Positions 16,229 through 25,861 of a DNA stretch of 44,005 bases are shown piece after piece (position 1 is the stretch's first letter; each line of letters opens with the position of its first letter). The notes beneath the pieces were generated by a model that made no database searches, had not been told where the DNA came from, and saw only the letters and a program-made list of their open reading frames with translations. A program made the translations under genes and the position numbers. This stretch comes from Calditrichia bacterium (GTDB lineage: Bacteria; Calditrichota; Calditrichia; Calditrichales; J004): positions 1 through 44,005 of the forward strand of contig JALTKX010000208.1 of the NCBI GenBank assembly GCA_027006055.1, written 5' to 3'.

Positions 16229-17923
16229 TTGAACAAGAAGGTACTGGAAGCATCGAGCAAGGCGCTGAAAAAAGCGACGGTCAGTATCCGGAGGCATACG
16301 GATCACTGGGAGTTCCCGGAATGGCTGGTGCGGCACATGCACGTGAAGAAGGGCCGCTACCATGGCCCATACCGCTTTGACGGTTATGAGCCCTACCGCG
16401 ACATCGTGGAGCAGATGCACCTGTATCCGGAGAACTGGTATCTGAAGGGGACGCAGATCGGGTTCAGCACGCTTATGATCGGCTGGAACCTGTACCTGCC
16501 CTACTGGAAGGGACTGGACAGCGGCTATGCCCTGCCGGACAAGGTGATGATCAAGCCCTTTATGAAAACGCGTTTTTCCGAAGAGCAGATACAGCAAAAC
16601 CGGGAGCTGGAAGAAATATATGACATTCATGAGTCGGATATGTATTACAGCACGGGCCGGAACTACCTTTACTTTCTGGGGGCGAACGTTTTGAGCGAGG
16701 GCATGAGCCGCCCCATGGAGCAGATCAGCCTGGACGAGGTAACCATCATTTCCCAGGAGAGCATCGAGATGATGGAGGATCGCCTGGGCGCGGCCACCTT
16801 CGGGCAGATCAATGGTTTTGCGATGGAGATATATCCGGCGGGTCCGGCGGATGAAGGTTTTCAACGCGGACGGCAAAATGTGATGCTGTTTAAGTGTCCT
16901 CATTGCGGCAAGGACGATCAGAACCTGGAAGATATGTTCTATGAGAGCAGCATGAACCGCGAAAAGCTGCCGCGCTGCGTGAAAAAGATTGACGGCCGCT
17001 GGCAGGTGGTGTGCGTGAGGTGCGGCTGGCCCTACTCCCGGGCCGAGGCGGGCCGTTGGGTGGCGCGCTTTCCCGACCGGCAAATAAACAGTTGGCGGGT
17101 GCCGCAACTGATCTTTGAAGGATTGAGTCTGGATCGCTTTATGCGGCGCTGGCTGAAGAGCGCCGGGAAAAAGTCCAAGCGGGCGCACATGCATTGTACC
17201 GGCCTGGCCATTCCGGACGCCGGTGATTTGCAGGGGGTGCAAAAGGAAGACTTTCAGCGGATGAAACATGCGTCACTGGAAATGAAGCGCACATCACGCT
17301 GGACGGTGGGCGGCTGCGACGTGGGCAATACCTGTTGGGTGGTTTTCGGCGAAATGCACACGGAACTGCATTACGTATGGTGGCAGCCGGTAAGCGGCGA
17401 CCGGCTGGTGGAGGAAATTTCGCGGCTGATCCTGTCCATGAATTGCCGCAAGTTTGTGATTGACTATAAGCCGTTCACGCCCCAGGTGCGCAAGCTGCAG
17501 GAAAAGTTTCCCGGAATCGTTGTGGCGCATGAATACCGTGAATCGGGGATGGAGGAACGGGAGAAGGAGCATGAAGGGCGCATGTATGATTTTGTCCAGG
17601 AAGACCGCGAGGAAGCGCTGGACCGTTATGACGACCTGCTGCGCAGCGATCCGCCCATGGCGCTGATGCCGCCGAAGGTATATGAGCCGGAGCACGGCGA
17701 GGTGGCCCTGGAGGATTCCCTGTTTGCCCGGCATCATTATAAGGGCAGCCAGAAAGACGAGGTGGAAGACAAGCGGCTGGGTAAAAAGATTTTTAAACAC
17801 AAAAAAAATGTGCCCAATCACTACTATCACGCGGGCAATTATATGTATACGGCGTTGCGCCTGCTGTACATCGAGCGGGGACGGTTTGTGGGGGCGCCGG
17901 TGGTTTTCGGAGATATGCGATGA
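16229..17923 (+). CDS. Terminase large subunit
   Basis: 564 aa; 'LKGTQIGFSTLMIGW', 'ISLDEVTIIS', zinc-ribbon 'CPHCGK...CVRCGW', nuclease-like C-terminus; TTG start. Confidence 0.85.
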   Translation: MNKKVLEASSKALKKATVSIRRHTDHWEFPEWLVRHMHVKKGRYHGPYRFDGYEPYRDIVEQMHLYPENWYLKGTQIGFSTLMIGWNLYLPYWKGLDSGYALPDKVMIKPFMKTRFSEEQIQQNRELEEIYDIHESDMYYSTGRNYLYFLGANVLSEGMSRPMEQISLDEVTIISQESIEMMEDRLGAATFGQINGFAMEIYPAGPADEGFQRGRQNVMLFKCPHCGKDDQNLEDMFYESSMNREKLPRCVKKIDGRWQVVCVRCGWPYSRAEAGRWVARFPDRQINSWRVPQLIFEGLSLDRFMRRWLKSAGKKSKRAHMHCTGLAIPDAGDLQGVQKEDFQRMKHASLEMKRTSRWTVGGCDVGNTCWVVFGEMHTELHYVWWQPVSGDRLVEEISRLILSMNCRKFVIDYKPFTPQVRKLQEKFPGIVVAHEYRESGMEEREKEHEGRMYDFVQEDREEALDRYDDLLRSDPPMALMPPKVYEPEHGEVALEDSLFARHHYKGSQKDEVEDKRLGKKIFKHKKNVPNHYYHAGNYMYTALRLLYIERGRFVGAPVVFGDMR

Positions 17924-18342
17924 TGCGCGGATTGTTAGCCTTGTTTTGGCTGAGCGGCTTGTTTATTTCCCGCAAGATTTATCTTGTCCAGGTATATTGG
18001 TCGGACGGCCCGGAGGCGAGCGGAAGTTATGTGTATTCGATTTGCGATACCCTAAAGAATGCGCGGAAAGCCAGCCGGAAGGTTATTAAGGAGATTATAG
18101 AGACAAAGACGTCGGCTTTTCCACTGGATAAGTACAAAAGCGCGGAAGAGATGCCTGATGACGCCAGCGACAGGGAATGGGATATCGTTATGGAATGGCA
18201 AGCCCGGAAAGATGAGGCCAGGCGTGTTGACAGCGTTGAAATAACGGAATGGTATTTAAACCGCCCGGAAAAGAACAGAACGGTTGCCTGTTTTATGCAG
18301 GAATATTACTGGATAGAGCAAACAGGAAAGGGAGATGTATAA
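17920..18342 (+). CDS. Hypothetical phage protein with hydrophobic N-terminus
   Basis: 140 aa, ATGA overlap. Confidence 0.5.
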   Translation: MMRGLLALFWLSGLFISRKIYLVQVYWSDGPEASGSYVYSICDTLKNARKASRKVIKEIIETKTSAFPLDKYKSAEEMPDDASDREWDIVMEWQARKDEARRVDSVEITEWYLNRPEKNRTVACFMQEYYWIEQTGKGDV

Positions 18343-18529
18343 AGTCATGTTAATTTACTGGACCATATTGGCCTGTGTTGTGGGGATTATTTACCTGGAA
18401 CGGATTGGCAGAAGTCATTTAAACAGCCAGTACCAAAGTTTGATTGAGGCCCAGAAAAGACGCATAAAAGAACAGGAAGCTCACATACGGAAGCTGGAAG
18501 CGTTGTTGTATTCCGGCGATGATGAGTAA
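18335..18529 (+). CDS. Small single-TM coiled-coil protein (possibly Rz-like)
   Basis: 64 aa; N-terminal TM then coiled coil. Confidence 0.4.
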   Translation: MYKVMLIYWTILACVVGIIYLERIGRSHLNSQYQSLIEAQKRRIKEQEAHIRKLEALLYSGDDE

Positions 18530-18544
18530 AAAAAAGAGGCATAA

Positions 18545-20827
18545 ATGTTTGGGGCAATAAAACGATATTTTAGCGAGCATAAAGTGGATACGCCGGACGG
18601 AGGTTTCGGCGTGCCCTCATCCGGGCGCTCGTCGGTTGAAAATGTAAACAATCTGTCCGGGGTGCTGGACTACTTTAACGGCTATTACAATGTGATCGAC
18701 CGCAACCTGGTAAGCGGCGATCTGCTGGATACGCTGGTGCGCATCGCCGTGGCCAACGCGGACGCCTCGCAGGCGGTGCGGCAATGGATCAACCTGGGCA
18801 ACCGCGGGCACGACATCATTATCGACGATCCCAAAACGGCGCTGGTGGATGAAGCCCTGGCGGCGCTGAATGACAACGCCTACCGCCTGTATACCAAGTC
18901 GGCCGGTGTGGACGGTCTGTTCAATCACTATTTCTGGCAACTGGGCGTGTTCGGCGCGCTGGCCTCGGAAGATGTTATAGCGGGTGATTACAGCCGGGTG
19001 GAGAAGGTTGCCCCCATATCCCCCCGGTTTATCCGCTTTAAACTGGAAGATGACGATTACGTGCCCTATCAACGGCTGACAAACGGGGAGATGATCGAGC
19101 TTAATCCCTATACCTTTGCCTATTACTGTTACCTGAGTTTTGAGAATTCGCCCTACGGCATTCCGCCGGTGCTGGCGGCGCTGGATCCGCTGCACACGCA
19201 AAAGTTTATGCATGAGAACGTGAAATATATCTCCGAGAAGATGGGCCTGACCGGTTTTACCGGGGTGGAGGTTACGCCTCCGCCCCGCAATCCGGGCGAG
19301 ATCGACTCCGAATACCAGAAGCGGGTGACGAAACACCTGAACAATGTGATGGAAGGCTTTAAGGCTAACTACCGCAAGGGGCTGGCCGTGCACGCCAACG
19401 ATATAAAGGTAACGCACACCAATACCACGGGCGACGCGCGCGGGGCGTATGAAATACACAAGCTGAACGAGGAGCAGGTTTTCTCCGGCATCAACAACGA
19501 CCCGGCCATGCACGGACGCAGCTACAGCACGACGGAGACTTACGCGGACGTGGTATATAATCTGCTGATCAATCAGACCAACAGCTTCCGGCAACTGGTT
19601 AAGCGCCGCCATGAGCGTACCCTGCGCCTTGACCTGGCCCTGCGGGGTATTTTCCCGGAAGAGGTGTCGCTGCAAATGGCCGGCGATGATCAGCGGGACA
19701 GTAAAAAGGAAGCGGAGACCGAGCAAATCCGCTGGCAGGTGGTCAAGGAAAAGGTGGAACGAGGCTTGCTGGAGCCGGATCGCGCGGCCCAGGAACTGGG
19801 CTATGACGACTGGTATGATCCGTCCCTTATCGGCGGCCGGGTTCTTCCCGGAACCATGCGCCGGAAAAAAGCGACCCACCGCTTTCGCTTTGACCGCAAA
19901 AGCCAGCAATATGTTTTTGTGCGTCCGCGCCTGGCGACCCTGGCCAAAAAAGATAAAGGCCAGGAACTGCTGCAGGATTATGAACAGGCTCTACGCTCTC
20001 TGCTGGAATCGGGACGGGATCAGGCCCTGGGCGACGTCCGGGACTATCTGAAACGCCGGGGGTTTGACGGTGACAATGTTGACGGACTGGCCCGGGAGAC
20101 CTTTGCCATTGTGCAGGCGGCGTATAGCACGCAACTGACGGGCGAGGCGGCGGAGAAGATTATCCGCGAGGCGGTGAACGCCAGTTACACCTTTTTCCGG
20201 CTGAGCGATGTCAGCCTGTGGCCGGAGGGCAAGGCTCCGGTGAGCATGGCCCTGGATAGTATAGATAATCGCACGATCTCGTTTTTAGAATCGCTGGACA
20301 ATTTTTATCTGGGTAAATTTATCGAAAACAGCGACGTGGAAGGCCCGGCGCTGAACTTTTTGCGCTCGCATTACCTGGAGAACGGCGAGGCGATATTCGG
20401 ACGCACCAGCGGCGAACAACTGGAACGTTTCCGCGCCCTGTTTAAGGACCGTCTGGAGGAGCTGGCGGATCATGCCGTGCAGCGCATCATCGACACCTCG
20501 GTGCAGCGGATGCGGGTATGGGGCCATATAGGCCAGATGGCCGAAGCAGGCATTGAGTATGCCCGCCCGGTTAATCCCAGTCCGCAGGCGGCCATCTGTA
20601 AATATGTGACGAGCCATGACGTCCGTATTCCCATCGGTACGGCACGCCAGGCGGTTGCCAGGCTGTCATCGCTGACGCCGGAAGCCTTTCGCGGCTTTCT
20701 GGAAAGCAACGGGCAAATAAAGCCGGACACGATAAAAGACTTTGGCATCGACGCGGCCACGGCGGAAGGGATCGGCTTCCCTCCGTATCATCCAAGGTGC
20801 CACACCACGCTGGAAGCGATAGTGTGA
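18545..20827 (+). CDS. Portal protein (DUF935/Mu gp29-like) fused to MuF-like head morphogenesis domain
   Basis: 760 aa; C-terminus '...SSLTPEAFRGFLESNGQIKPDTIKDFGIDAATAEGIGFPPYHPRCHTTLEAIV' is the MuF signature; N-terminal half is portal-like. Confidence 0.8.
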   Translation: MFGAIKRYFSEHKVDTPDGGFGVPSSGRSSVENVNNLSGVLDYFNGYYNVIDRNLVSGDLLDTLVRIAVANADASQAVRQWINLGNRGHDIIIDDPKTALVDEALAALNDNAYRLYTKSAGVDGLFNHYFWQLGVFGALASEDVIAGDYSRVEKVAPISPRFIRFKLEDDDYVPYQRLTNGEMIELNPYTFAYYCYLSFENSPYGIPPVLAALDPLHTQKFMHENVKYISEKMGLTGFTGVEVTPPPRNPGEIDSEYQKRVTKHLNNVMEGFKANYRKGLAVHANDIKVTHTNTTGDARGAYEIHKLNEEQVFSGINNDPAMHGRSYSTTETYADVVYNLLINQTNSFRQLVKRRHERTLRLDLALRGIFPEEVSLQMAGDDQRDSKKEAETEQIRWQVVKEKVERGLLEPDRAAQELGYDDWYDPSLIGGRVLPGTMRRKKATHRFRFDRKSQQYVFVRPRLATLAKKDKGQELLQDYEQALRSLLESGRDQALGDVRDYLKRRGFDGDNVDGLARETFAIVQAAYSTQLTGEAAEKIIREAVNASYTFFRLSDVSLWPEGKAPVSMALDSIDNRTISFLESLDNFYLGKFIENSDVEGPALNFLRSHYLENGEAIFGRTSGEQLERFRALFKDRLEELADHAVQRIIDTSVQRMRVWGHIGQMAEAGIEYARPVNPSPQAAICKYVTSHDVRIPIGTARQAVARLSSLTPEAFRGFLESNGQIKPDTIKDFGIDAATAEGIGFPPYHPRCHTTLEAIV

Positions 20828-20941
20828 GGCGGCTTGTGCGGGCTTTTGGGCACTGAGGCGGCTTACGGGACGCCAGGAGAGGGTAAAACGCGAAAGCAGG
20901 CGGTTATAACCGTTTTTAACCAATAAATCAGGAGCAGTATT

Positions 20942-22243
20942 ATGGAAGAAGGCTTCGGAGTACAGATATTAAGCAAAAACACGGCCCGGGTGCGCATGGC
21001 CCTGCCCGGGGTGATGCTGAGCGCGCCGGTTGTGGTTGACGGCAGTCAAGCCCTGGCCGCGCCCGCGGTTCCCAAAGAAGCGGAGGCGGAACTCAAGGAC
21101 AGTATCAAGGAATCCCTTAAGCCGCAAAAGAGCGACTATCTGGATACGGTCTTCCGGGCCATCTCGCAAACCTATATCGAAGGTTACGCGATTGATCTGC
21201 GGGAGCCGGGCGTGCTGGAAGAGGCCACGCCGATGCTGGCCGGTCTTAAGCTGTTCCGCAATCATATCCTGCTTACGGAAAACATTATCGGCTATGTGCC
21301 CAAAAGCTGGTGGGATACCAAAAACTTCGGCGTACCCGGCATTAACGTCAATCCACAAATTGATACGGTGCTGGGCTATAACGAGGCGCGGCAGTTGCTC
21401 AGCGATCCGCCGTTATTGGATTCCGTTTCCATCGGATTCGGCTTCAAATTCCGCCGCAGTCACGAAGATATGCCCTGGAGGACCTTTTACAGTATGCTGG
21501 GGCGCGAGGTGGACGGTGAGATTGTGCGCTTTATCGTGACCAAGATTACGGACATCTGGGAACTGAGCCTGGTGTGGAGCGGCGCGGACGAGCTGGCCAA
21601 GGGCGGCGTGATTGAGATAAACGATCAATTAAAAGAGGAACTTGGTTTTCCGGCGGCGCCGGAAAATGAAAACAATGAAGAGCAGGAATCGCTCAATTTG
21701 GTTCCGGGCAATGTATCATCTAACGAAGGAGGACAGGATATGTCTGAATTAATCATCAAGAATCCGATGCTGCTGGCTGTAAAGTTCGGCAGAGAGGAAA
21801 TCACCAATGAACAGGAACTGGGTGCCCTGGTGGATCAGTTGCTGACCGAGCGGGAAAGTTTGCGCAAGGATGCGGCCATGGGCAAAAAGTATATCGAAGG
21901 ACGGCGCAAGGAGGCCTTGCGGCTGGCCCGTTTGGCGCACAGCAACGGCGACGATAATTTTGAACTGGCCCCCGCCCTGCAGTCGCTGATCAATAAGGCG
22001 GACGCCGATGAGCTGGCCGAGCTGATCAACAGCTACCAGAGCCAGTTGGAGCGGAAAACCGGTGCGGTGCGCTCCAGCCAGGAAGAGACGGACGAAGAGC
22101 GGCTGAATGTAAAGGTTGACGCCAAAAAAGAGGGCGTGGAAGAAGATATCGCCGCCTTTAATGCCCGCGTTGCCAAGCTGATGAAGGATCAGAACGTCAG
22201 TCGCGAAGAGGCGGTAAAAATGCTCACCCGGCAAGCCGGTTAA
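20942..22243 (+). CDS. Prohead protease with C-terminal scaffold region
   Basis: 433 aa; 'LKLFRNHILL' (His) and 'LLDSVSIGFGF' (Ser) with 'DIWELSLVWSGAD' as in phage prohead proteases. Confidence 0.7.
   Translation: MEEGFGVQILSKNTARVRMALPGVMLSAPVVVDGSQALAAPAVPKEAEAELKDSIKESLKPQKSDYLDTVFRAISQTYIEGYAIDLREPGVLEEATPMLAGLKLFRNHILLTENIIGYVPKSWWDTKNFGVPGINVNPQIDTVLGYNEARQLLSDPPLLDSVSIGFGFKFRRSHEDMPWRTFYSMLGREVDGEIVRFIVTKITDIWELSLVWSGADELAKGGVIEINDQLKEELGFPAAPENENNEEQESLNLVPGNVSSNEGGQDMSELIIKNPMLLAVKFGREEITNEQELGALVDQLLTERESLRKDAAMGKKYIEGRRKEALRLARLAHSNGDDNFELAPALQSLINKADADELAELINSYQSQLERKTGAVRSSQEETDEERLNVKVDAKKEGVEEDIAAFNARVAKLMKDQNVSREEAVKMLTRQAG
21740..22243 (+). CDS. Nested in-frame scaffold protein (Mu Z / lambda Nu3-like arrangement)
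   Basis: In-frame ATG preceded by AAGGAGG-N7; product MSELIIKNPMLLAVKFGREEITNEQ..., acidic and helical. Confidence 0.65.
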   Translation: MSELIIKNPMLLAVKFGREEITNEQELGALVDQLLTERESLRKDAAMGKKYIEGRRKEALRLARLAHSNGDDNFELAPALQSLINKADADELAELINSYQSQLERKTGAVRSSQEETDEERLNVKVDAKKEGVEEDIAAFNARVAKLMKDQNVSREEAVKMLTRQAG

Positions 22244-22276
22244 TCCACGCCATAAATCAAAAAACAAGGAGGGCTT

Positions 22277-22639
22277 ATGAGCCAGGAACATGTGCTGTAC
22301 GCACGAACCATGGAAGCCGGAGCCGACCTCTCCGGCAATCAGTATTATTTTGTCAAGAACAGCTCGGGCAAGGCGGTGCTGTGCTCGGTGGCCGGCGAGA
22401 TGAGCGAGGGCGTTCTGAAAAACACCCCCGTCTCCGGCGAGGCGGCCAGCATTGCCCAGGAGGGCACCACCAAGGTGCTGGCGGGCGGCACGGTTAGCGC
22501 CGGTGACTGGATCACCACGGACGGCAACGGCAAGGCCGTAAAAACGACCACCGCCGGTCACGTTGTGCGCGGACGCGCCCTGGAGGCGGCCGTTGCCGGT
22601 GACATCTTCGAGATCGAATGCTGCCTGTTCGTTCTCTAA
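22277..22639 (+). CDS. DUF2190-like capsid decoration protein
   Basis: 120 aa, 'LSGNQYYFVKNSSGKAVLCSVAGEMSEGVLKNTPVSGEAASIAQEGTTKVLAGGTVSAGDWITTDGNGKAV'. Confidence 0.7.
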   Translation: MSQEHVLYARTMEAGADLSGNQYYFVKNSSGKAVLCSVAGEMSEGVLKNTPVSGEAASIAQEGTTKVLAGGTVSAGDWITTDGNGKAVKTTTAGHVVRGRALEAAVAGDIFEIECCLFVL

Positions 22640-22677
22640 TCCATTAATAAGGAAGTCAGTTTTAACAGGAGGTTGAC

Positions 22678-23601
22678 ATGGAACAATTAGTAAGAGTGCA
22701 CATTCCGGCCACGGTGATGAGCGTGGGTTTTACGAACGATCAGTTTGTGGCCAGCGAAATCGCCCCGCCGGTACGCGTGCCCAAAACCGAATTCAGCTAT
22801 TATGAATTCAGCAAAACCCGTTTCCGCATCCCGCAACTGCTGCGCGCGCCCAAAACGGAATTCAAGCGCGGTGATATCGGCGTGGAAGTCAAAACCGGTG
22901 AGACCAAGGAATACGGCTGGGAAGAGCCGATCGACGACAGCGAGCGCACCGATTTTGAAAACGACATCGATCTGGAGATGGAAAAAGCCGAGGACGCCAC
23001 GGACATCGTTCTGCTGGGTTATGAAAAACGCGTGGCCACATTGTTGCGCAGCACCAGCAACCTGACACAGAACATCACCCTTTCCGGCACGTCGCAATTC
23101 AACGACTATACCAACTCGGATCCGGTGGGCGTTTTCCAGACGGGACGCAAAACCATCCACAAGGCCACGGGAAAGATGCCCAATCTTGCCCTGATTTCCT
23201 TCCCCGTGTTTGAAACCCTGCGCGAGCACCCCAAGGTGCGCGATCACTTTAAATACACCTCGTCCGCCTCGATTACGGCCGAAATGCTGGCCCGCTTTTT
23301 TGAGCTGGGCCGGGTGGTGGTGGCCGGCGCCCTGGAGGACACGGCCAAGGAAGGCCAGACGGAAAGCCTGGACTATGTGTGGGGCAAGGACATCATCATG
23401 GCTTACGTGGCTCCGCGTCCTGGCAAGTACCGTCCCAGCCTGGCTTACACCTTCTGGACGCCGGTTAAGGGTCAGCGCCGGGTGGTGGAAATGTACCGCG
23501 AGGAAAAGATCACCTCGGATATCCTGCGCGTGCATGAAAAGGACGGCGAAAAGCTGATCCATGCCAAGTGCGGTTATCTGATCAAGAACGCTATCGCGTA
23601 A
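22678..23601 (+). CDS. Major capsid protein
   Basis: 307 aa, position after protease/decoration; '...APRPGKYRPSLAYTFWTPVKGQRRVVEMYREEKITSDILRVHEKD'. Confidence 0.8.
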   Translation: MEQLVRVHIPATVMSVGFTNDQFVASEIAPPVRVPKTEFSYYEFSKTRFRIPQLLRAPKTEFKRGDIGVEVKTGETKEYGWEEPIDDSERTDFENDIDLEMEKAEDATDIVLLGYEKRVATLLRSTSNLTQNITLSGTSQFNDYTNSDPVGVFQTGRKTIHKATGKMPNLALISFPVFETLREHPKVRDHFKYTSSASITAEMLARFFELGRVVVAGALEDTAKEGQTESLDYVWGKDIIMAYVAPRPGKYRPSLAYTFWTPVKGQRRVVEMYREEKITSDILRVHEKDGEKLIHAKCGYLIKNAIA

Positions 23602-23676
23602 GCGAATCCCGGGCCTGTTGCTTTGCTCCTTTCAGGCAGGGCCGGGATATTTTTTAACCCAAACCAAGGAGGAGAA

Positions 23677-24054
23677 ATGAGACGACTCATATTTATAATG
23701 CTTATCCTGCTTTTCAGCGGCATGAGCATGGCGGCCAACACGGCCCCGTTAACGGACGCGCCCCTTACGGGCATGGTCTATGAAGCGCAAACGGCACTGC
23801 CGGATATGCGCCTTGCGGATAATACGCTCGCGGTCACGTTTACAGCGGAGTACCGAATCGATGAACAAATCTTGAACAATTTAACAGAAGCCACCCCCAA
23901 CCAGGTTAACGGAAAGGCAAGCGTAAACAGAGTACAAAATTACGTTTTCACCGTTCCGCGCGCCGCCGGAGAATTGCAGAGCGCCGACCGCGCCTATATA
24001 AGAAAGATACCGAAGCCGCCGCTGGCCGCAATGCAATTTTACCGGCACTATTAA
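23677..24054 (+). CDS. Predicted exported protein (Sec signal peptide) encoded directly after the capsid gene
   Basis: Start at MRRLIFIMLILLFSGMSMA|ANTAP with SD AAGGAGGAG; upstream ORF-track start not supported. Confidence 0.6.
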   Translation: MRRLIFIMLILLFSGMSMAANTAPLTDAPLTGMVYEAQTALPDMRLADNTLAVTFTAEYRIDEQILNNLTEATPNQVNGKASVNRVQNYVFTVPRAAGELQSADRAYIRKIPKPPLAAMQFYRHY

Positions 24055-24108
24055 CCGCAATATCAAACCGCCCCTCCGCGCGAGGGGCTTTAATAAGGAG
24101 TAAACAGC

Positions 24109-24294
24109 ATGGCTGAAACAGTAAATGGAAAAAAGGCCCGGGTGACCATCCTGCATAACGGGGAATTGTATAAGCCCGGCAGTATAGTCAAGGATTTAAA
24201 GGAAGCCGAGGCCCGGGTGCTGATGAAATCGGGGGCGCTGGTTTCGGCGGCCGGCCGAAAGGCAAATACCCCGAAAAAAGACGGGGATAAGTAA
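24109..24294 (+). CDS. Small head-tail region protein (Mu gp35-like)
   Basis: 61 aa, 'VTILHNGELYKPGSIVKDLKEAEARVLMKSGALV'. Confidence 0.5.
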   Translation: MAETVNGKKARVTILHNGELYKPGSIVKDLKEAEARVLMKSGALVSAAGRKANTPKKDGDK

Positions 24295-24297
24295 CCC

Positions 24298-24729
24298 ATG
24301 AGCCTTACCGACGCCACGTATATAAAAGGGCTGGCGCCCTGGATGAACAGCGTTCCGGATGGCGATTTTGCCGAGCATATCGTCGACGCCGAGTTGCGCC
24401 TGCGCGACTGGGTGGGCGACAGTGAATATGACGGCGCGGCCAGCGACGGCACGACGACCAATCGCGGTAAAAAACTGAAGCTGGCGGAAAGCTACCTGAC
24501 CATCGCCAGCATGCTGCCAGGGCTGAATATGGTTTACGGCGACGCCGGTCTGGCCCTGCAAACAACGCAGATGGAAGGCAACGTCAGTTATATGACGCCG
24601 CGCCAGGTACAGGAGACGGTACGGCAATATGTGCGGAAGGCGGAGGACAAAGCCAGCGCCTACATCTCCGCCGGAGGCACGGTGCTACGGGCGGAAGCGG
24701 ACGAAAACGATCCGGAAAGGTATTTGTAA
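24298..24729 (+). CDS. Head-tail connector-like protein (gp36-like)
   Basis: 143 aa, position and 'ELRLRDWVGDSEYD'. Confidence 0.5.
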   Translation: MSLTDATYIKGLAPWMNSVPDGDFAEHIVDAELRLRDWVGDSEYDGAASDGTTTNRGKKLKLAESYLTIASMLPGLNMVYGDAGLALQTTQMEGNVSYMTPRQVQETVRQYVRKAEDKASAYISAGGTVLRAEADENDPERYL

Positions 24730-25151
24730 TGAAAGCGGATTTTGAATTCAGCCTGGAGGATTTCCGCAAAATCCCCCGTCGTCTGGCGGAAAGAGCGGAA
24801 CGCGGCATTAAGCGCCTGGCGCAACGCATACTGAATGAATCGCATAAGCGGGTGCCCAAGGTTACGGAAAACCTGTACAACAGCGGCACGGTTAACGTGC
24901 AGGGCGGCGGATTGGATACGGAAGCAACGGTGCGCTACACGGCCCGTTACGCTGCTTTTGTGGAGAGGGGCACGGGTCTGTTCGGCCCTTACAAAAAACG
25001 GATTTATCCGACGGAAAAACAGGCTCTTTTCTGGCCCGGGGCGGCGCACCCGGTAAAAAGTATCGCCGGGCAAAAACCGCAGCCCTATCTGAAACCGGCC
25101 TTTGACGAAAGCGTGCCCCTGCTGGCGGATTATGTATTCGGAGAACGGTGA
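24729..25151 (+). CDS. HK97 gp10-like tail/neck completion protein
   Basis: 140 aa; 'YTARYAAFVERGTG...KPQPYLKPAFDES' motif. Confidence 0.75.
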   Translation: MKADFEFSLEDFRKIPRRLAERAERGIKRLAQRILNESHKRVPKVTENLYNSGTVNVQGGGLDTEATVRYTARYAAFVERGTGLFGPYKKRIYPTEKQALFWPGAAHPVKSIAGQKPQPYLKPAFDESVPLLADYVFGER

Positions 25152-25633
25152 TGCGTGCTTTTATTGATGTGATCTATGATCTGTTGAACGGGGAAAAAAA
25201 GGCGGGCGGTAAACTGGAGCAGGTCAAAAGCCTGGTCAAGGATCCCACCTGGCAACCCGCGGCGGATGACTATCCCATTGTGGTGATTAAGCTGCCCAAG
25301 GATCGTCTGCTGGTCAGCCGCACGGAAGGCTATAAGATGTGGGAAGTGATGGCCGGCATCTACGTAGCGGAAAAGTACAGCGCGCGCAACCGGGATTATG
25401 AAACGGCGGAGGCTTTGGTGGAAACGATCGCCCAGGGCGTTATCGATACGCTGCTGGCCGACCCGGCCCTGGTAACGGCTGCCTATCCCCAGGGCTTTAG
25501 CAGCCGGGACGAGGCCACGGGCTTTAGCGATATCGAAACGGGGCCGGATGTGATTAACGGCGTAAGCGTTGCCGTAAGCCGCCTGCCCTTTAAAACGGAA
25601 ACCCTGCAACGCTTCGGCGCGGCGGGCAGCTAA
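25151..25633 (+). CDS. Tail terminator-like protein
   Basis: 160 aa by position and 'YPIVVIKLPKDRLL...TEGYKMWEVMAGIYV'. Confidence 0.5.
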   Translation: MRAFIDVIYDLLNGEKKAGGKLEQVKSLVKDPTWQPAADDYPIVVIKLPKDRLLVSRTEGYKMWEVMAGIYVAEKYSARNRDYETAEALVETIAQGVIDTLLADPALVTAAYPQGFSSRDEATGFSDIETGPDVINGVSVAVSRLPFKTETLQRFGAAGS

Positions 25634-25642
25634 GGAGGAACA

Positions 25643-25846
25643 ATGGAAAAGGAAAAACAGGTGTATTGTAAACTGGCGGAAAATCTGAATTACGGCACGG
25701 CCATCCGCAAGGGAGCATCGGGAAAACATTATATCCTGACCACCCATGGCTGGCGGGAAATGCCGGAGAGCGACGCGCGCAGTTTGCAGGATAAAAACAG
25801 CGATCAGTATGAACCCCATCTGATCATCAGTAGGACGAAAAAATAA
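25643..25846 (+). CDS. Hypothetical phage protein
   Basis: 67 aa ORF, SD AAGGAGG. Confidence 0.45.
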   Translation: MEKEKQVYCKLAENLNYGTAIRKGASGKHYILTTHGWREMPESDARSLQDKNSDQYEPHLIISRTKK

Positions 25847-25861
25847 GGCAAGGAGGCGGTA

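Noticed and set aside
16178-17269. 363-aa reverse-strand ORF opposite terminase
   Set aside because: Antisense shadow ORF in GC-rich coding DNA.
18617-19909. 430-aa reverse-strand ORF opposite portal
   Set aside because: Antisense shadow ORF; no SD or domain evidence.
21749-23562. 270-aa and 291-aa reverse-strand ORFs opposite scaffold and capsid
   Set aside because: Antisense shadows; composition not protein-like.
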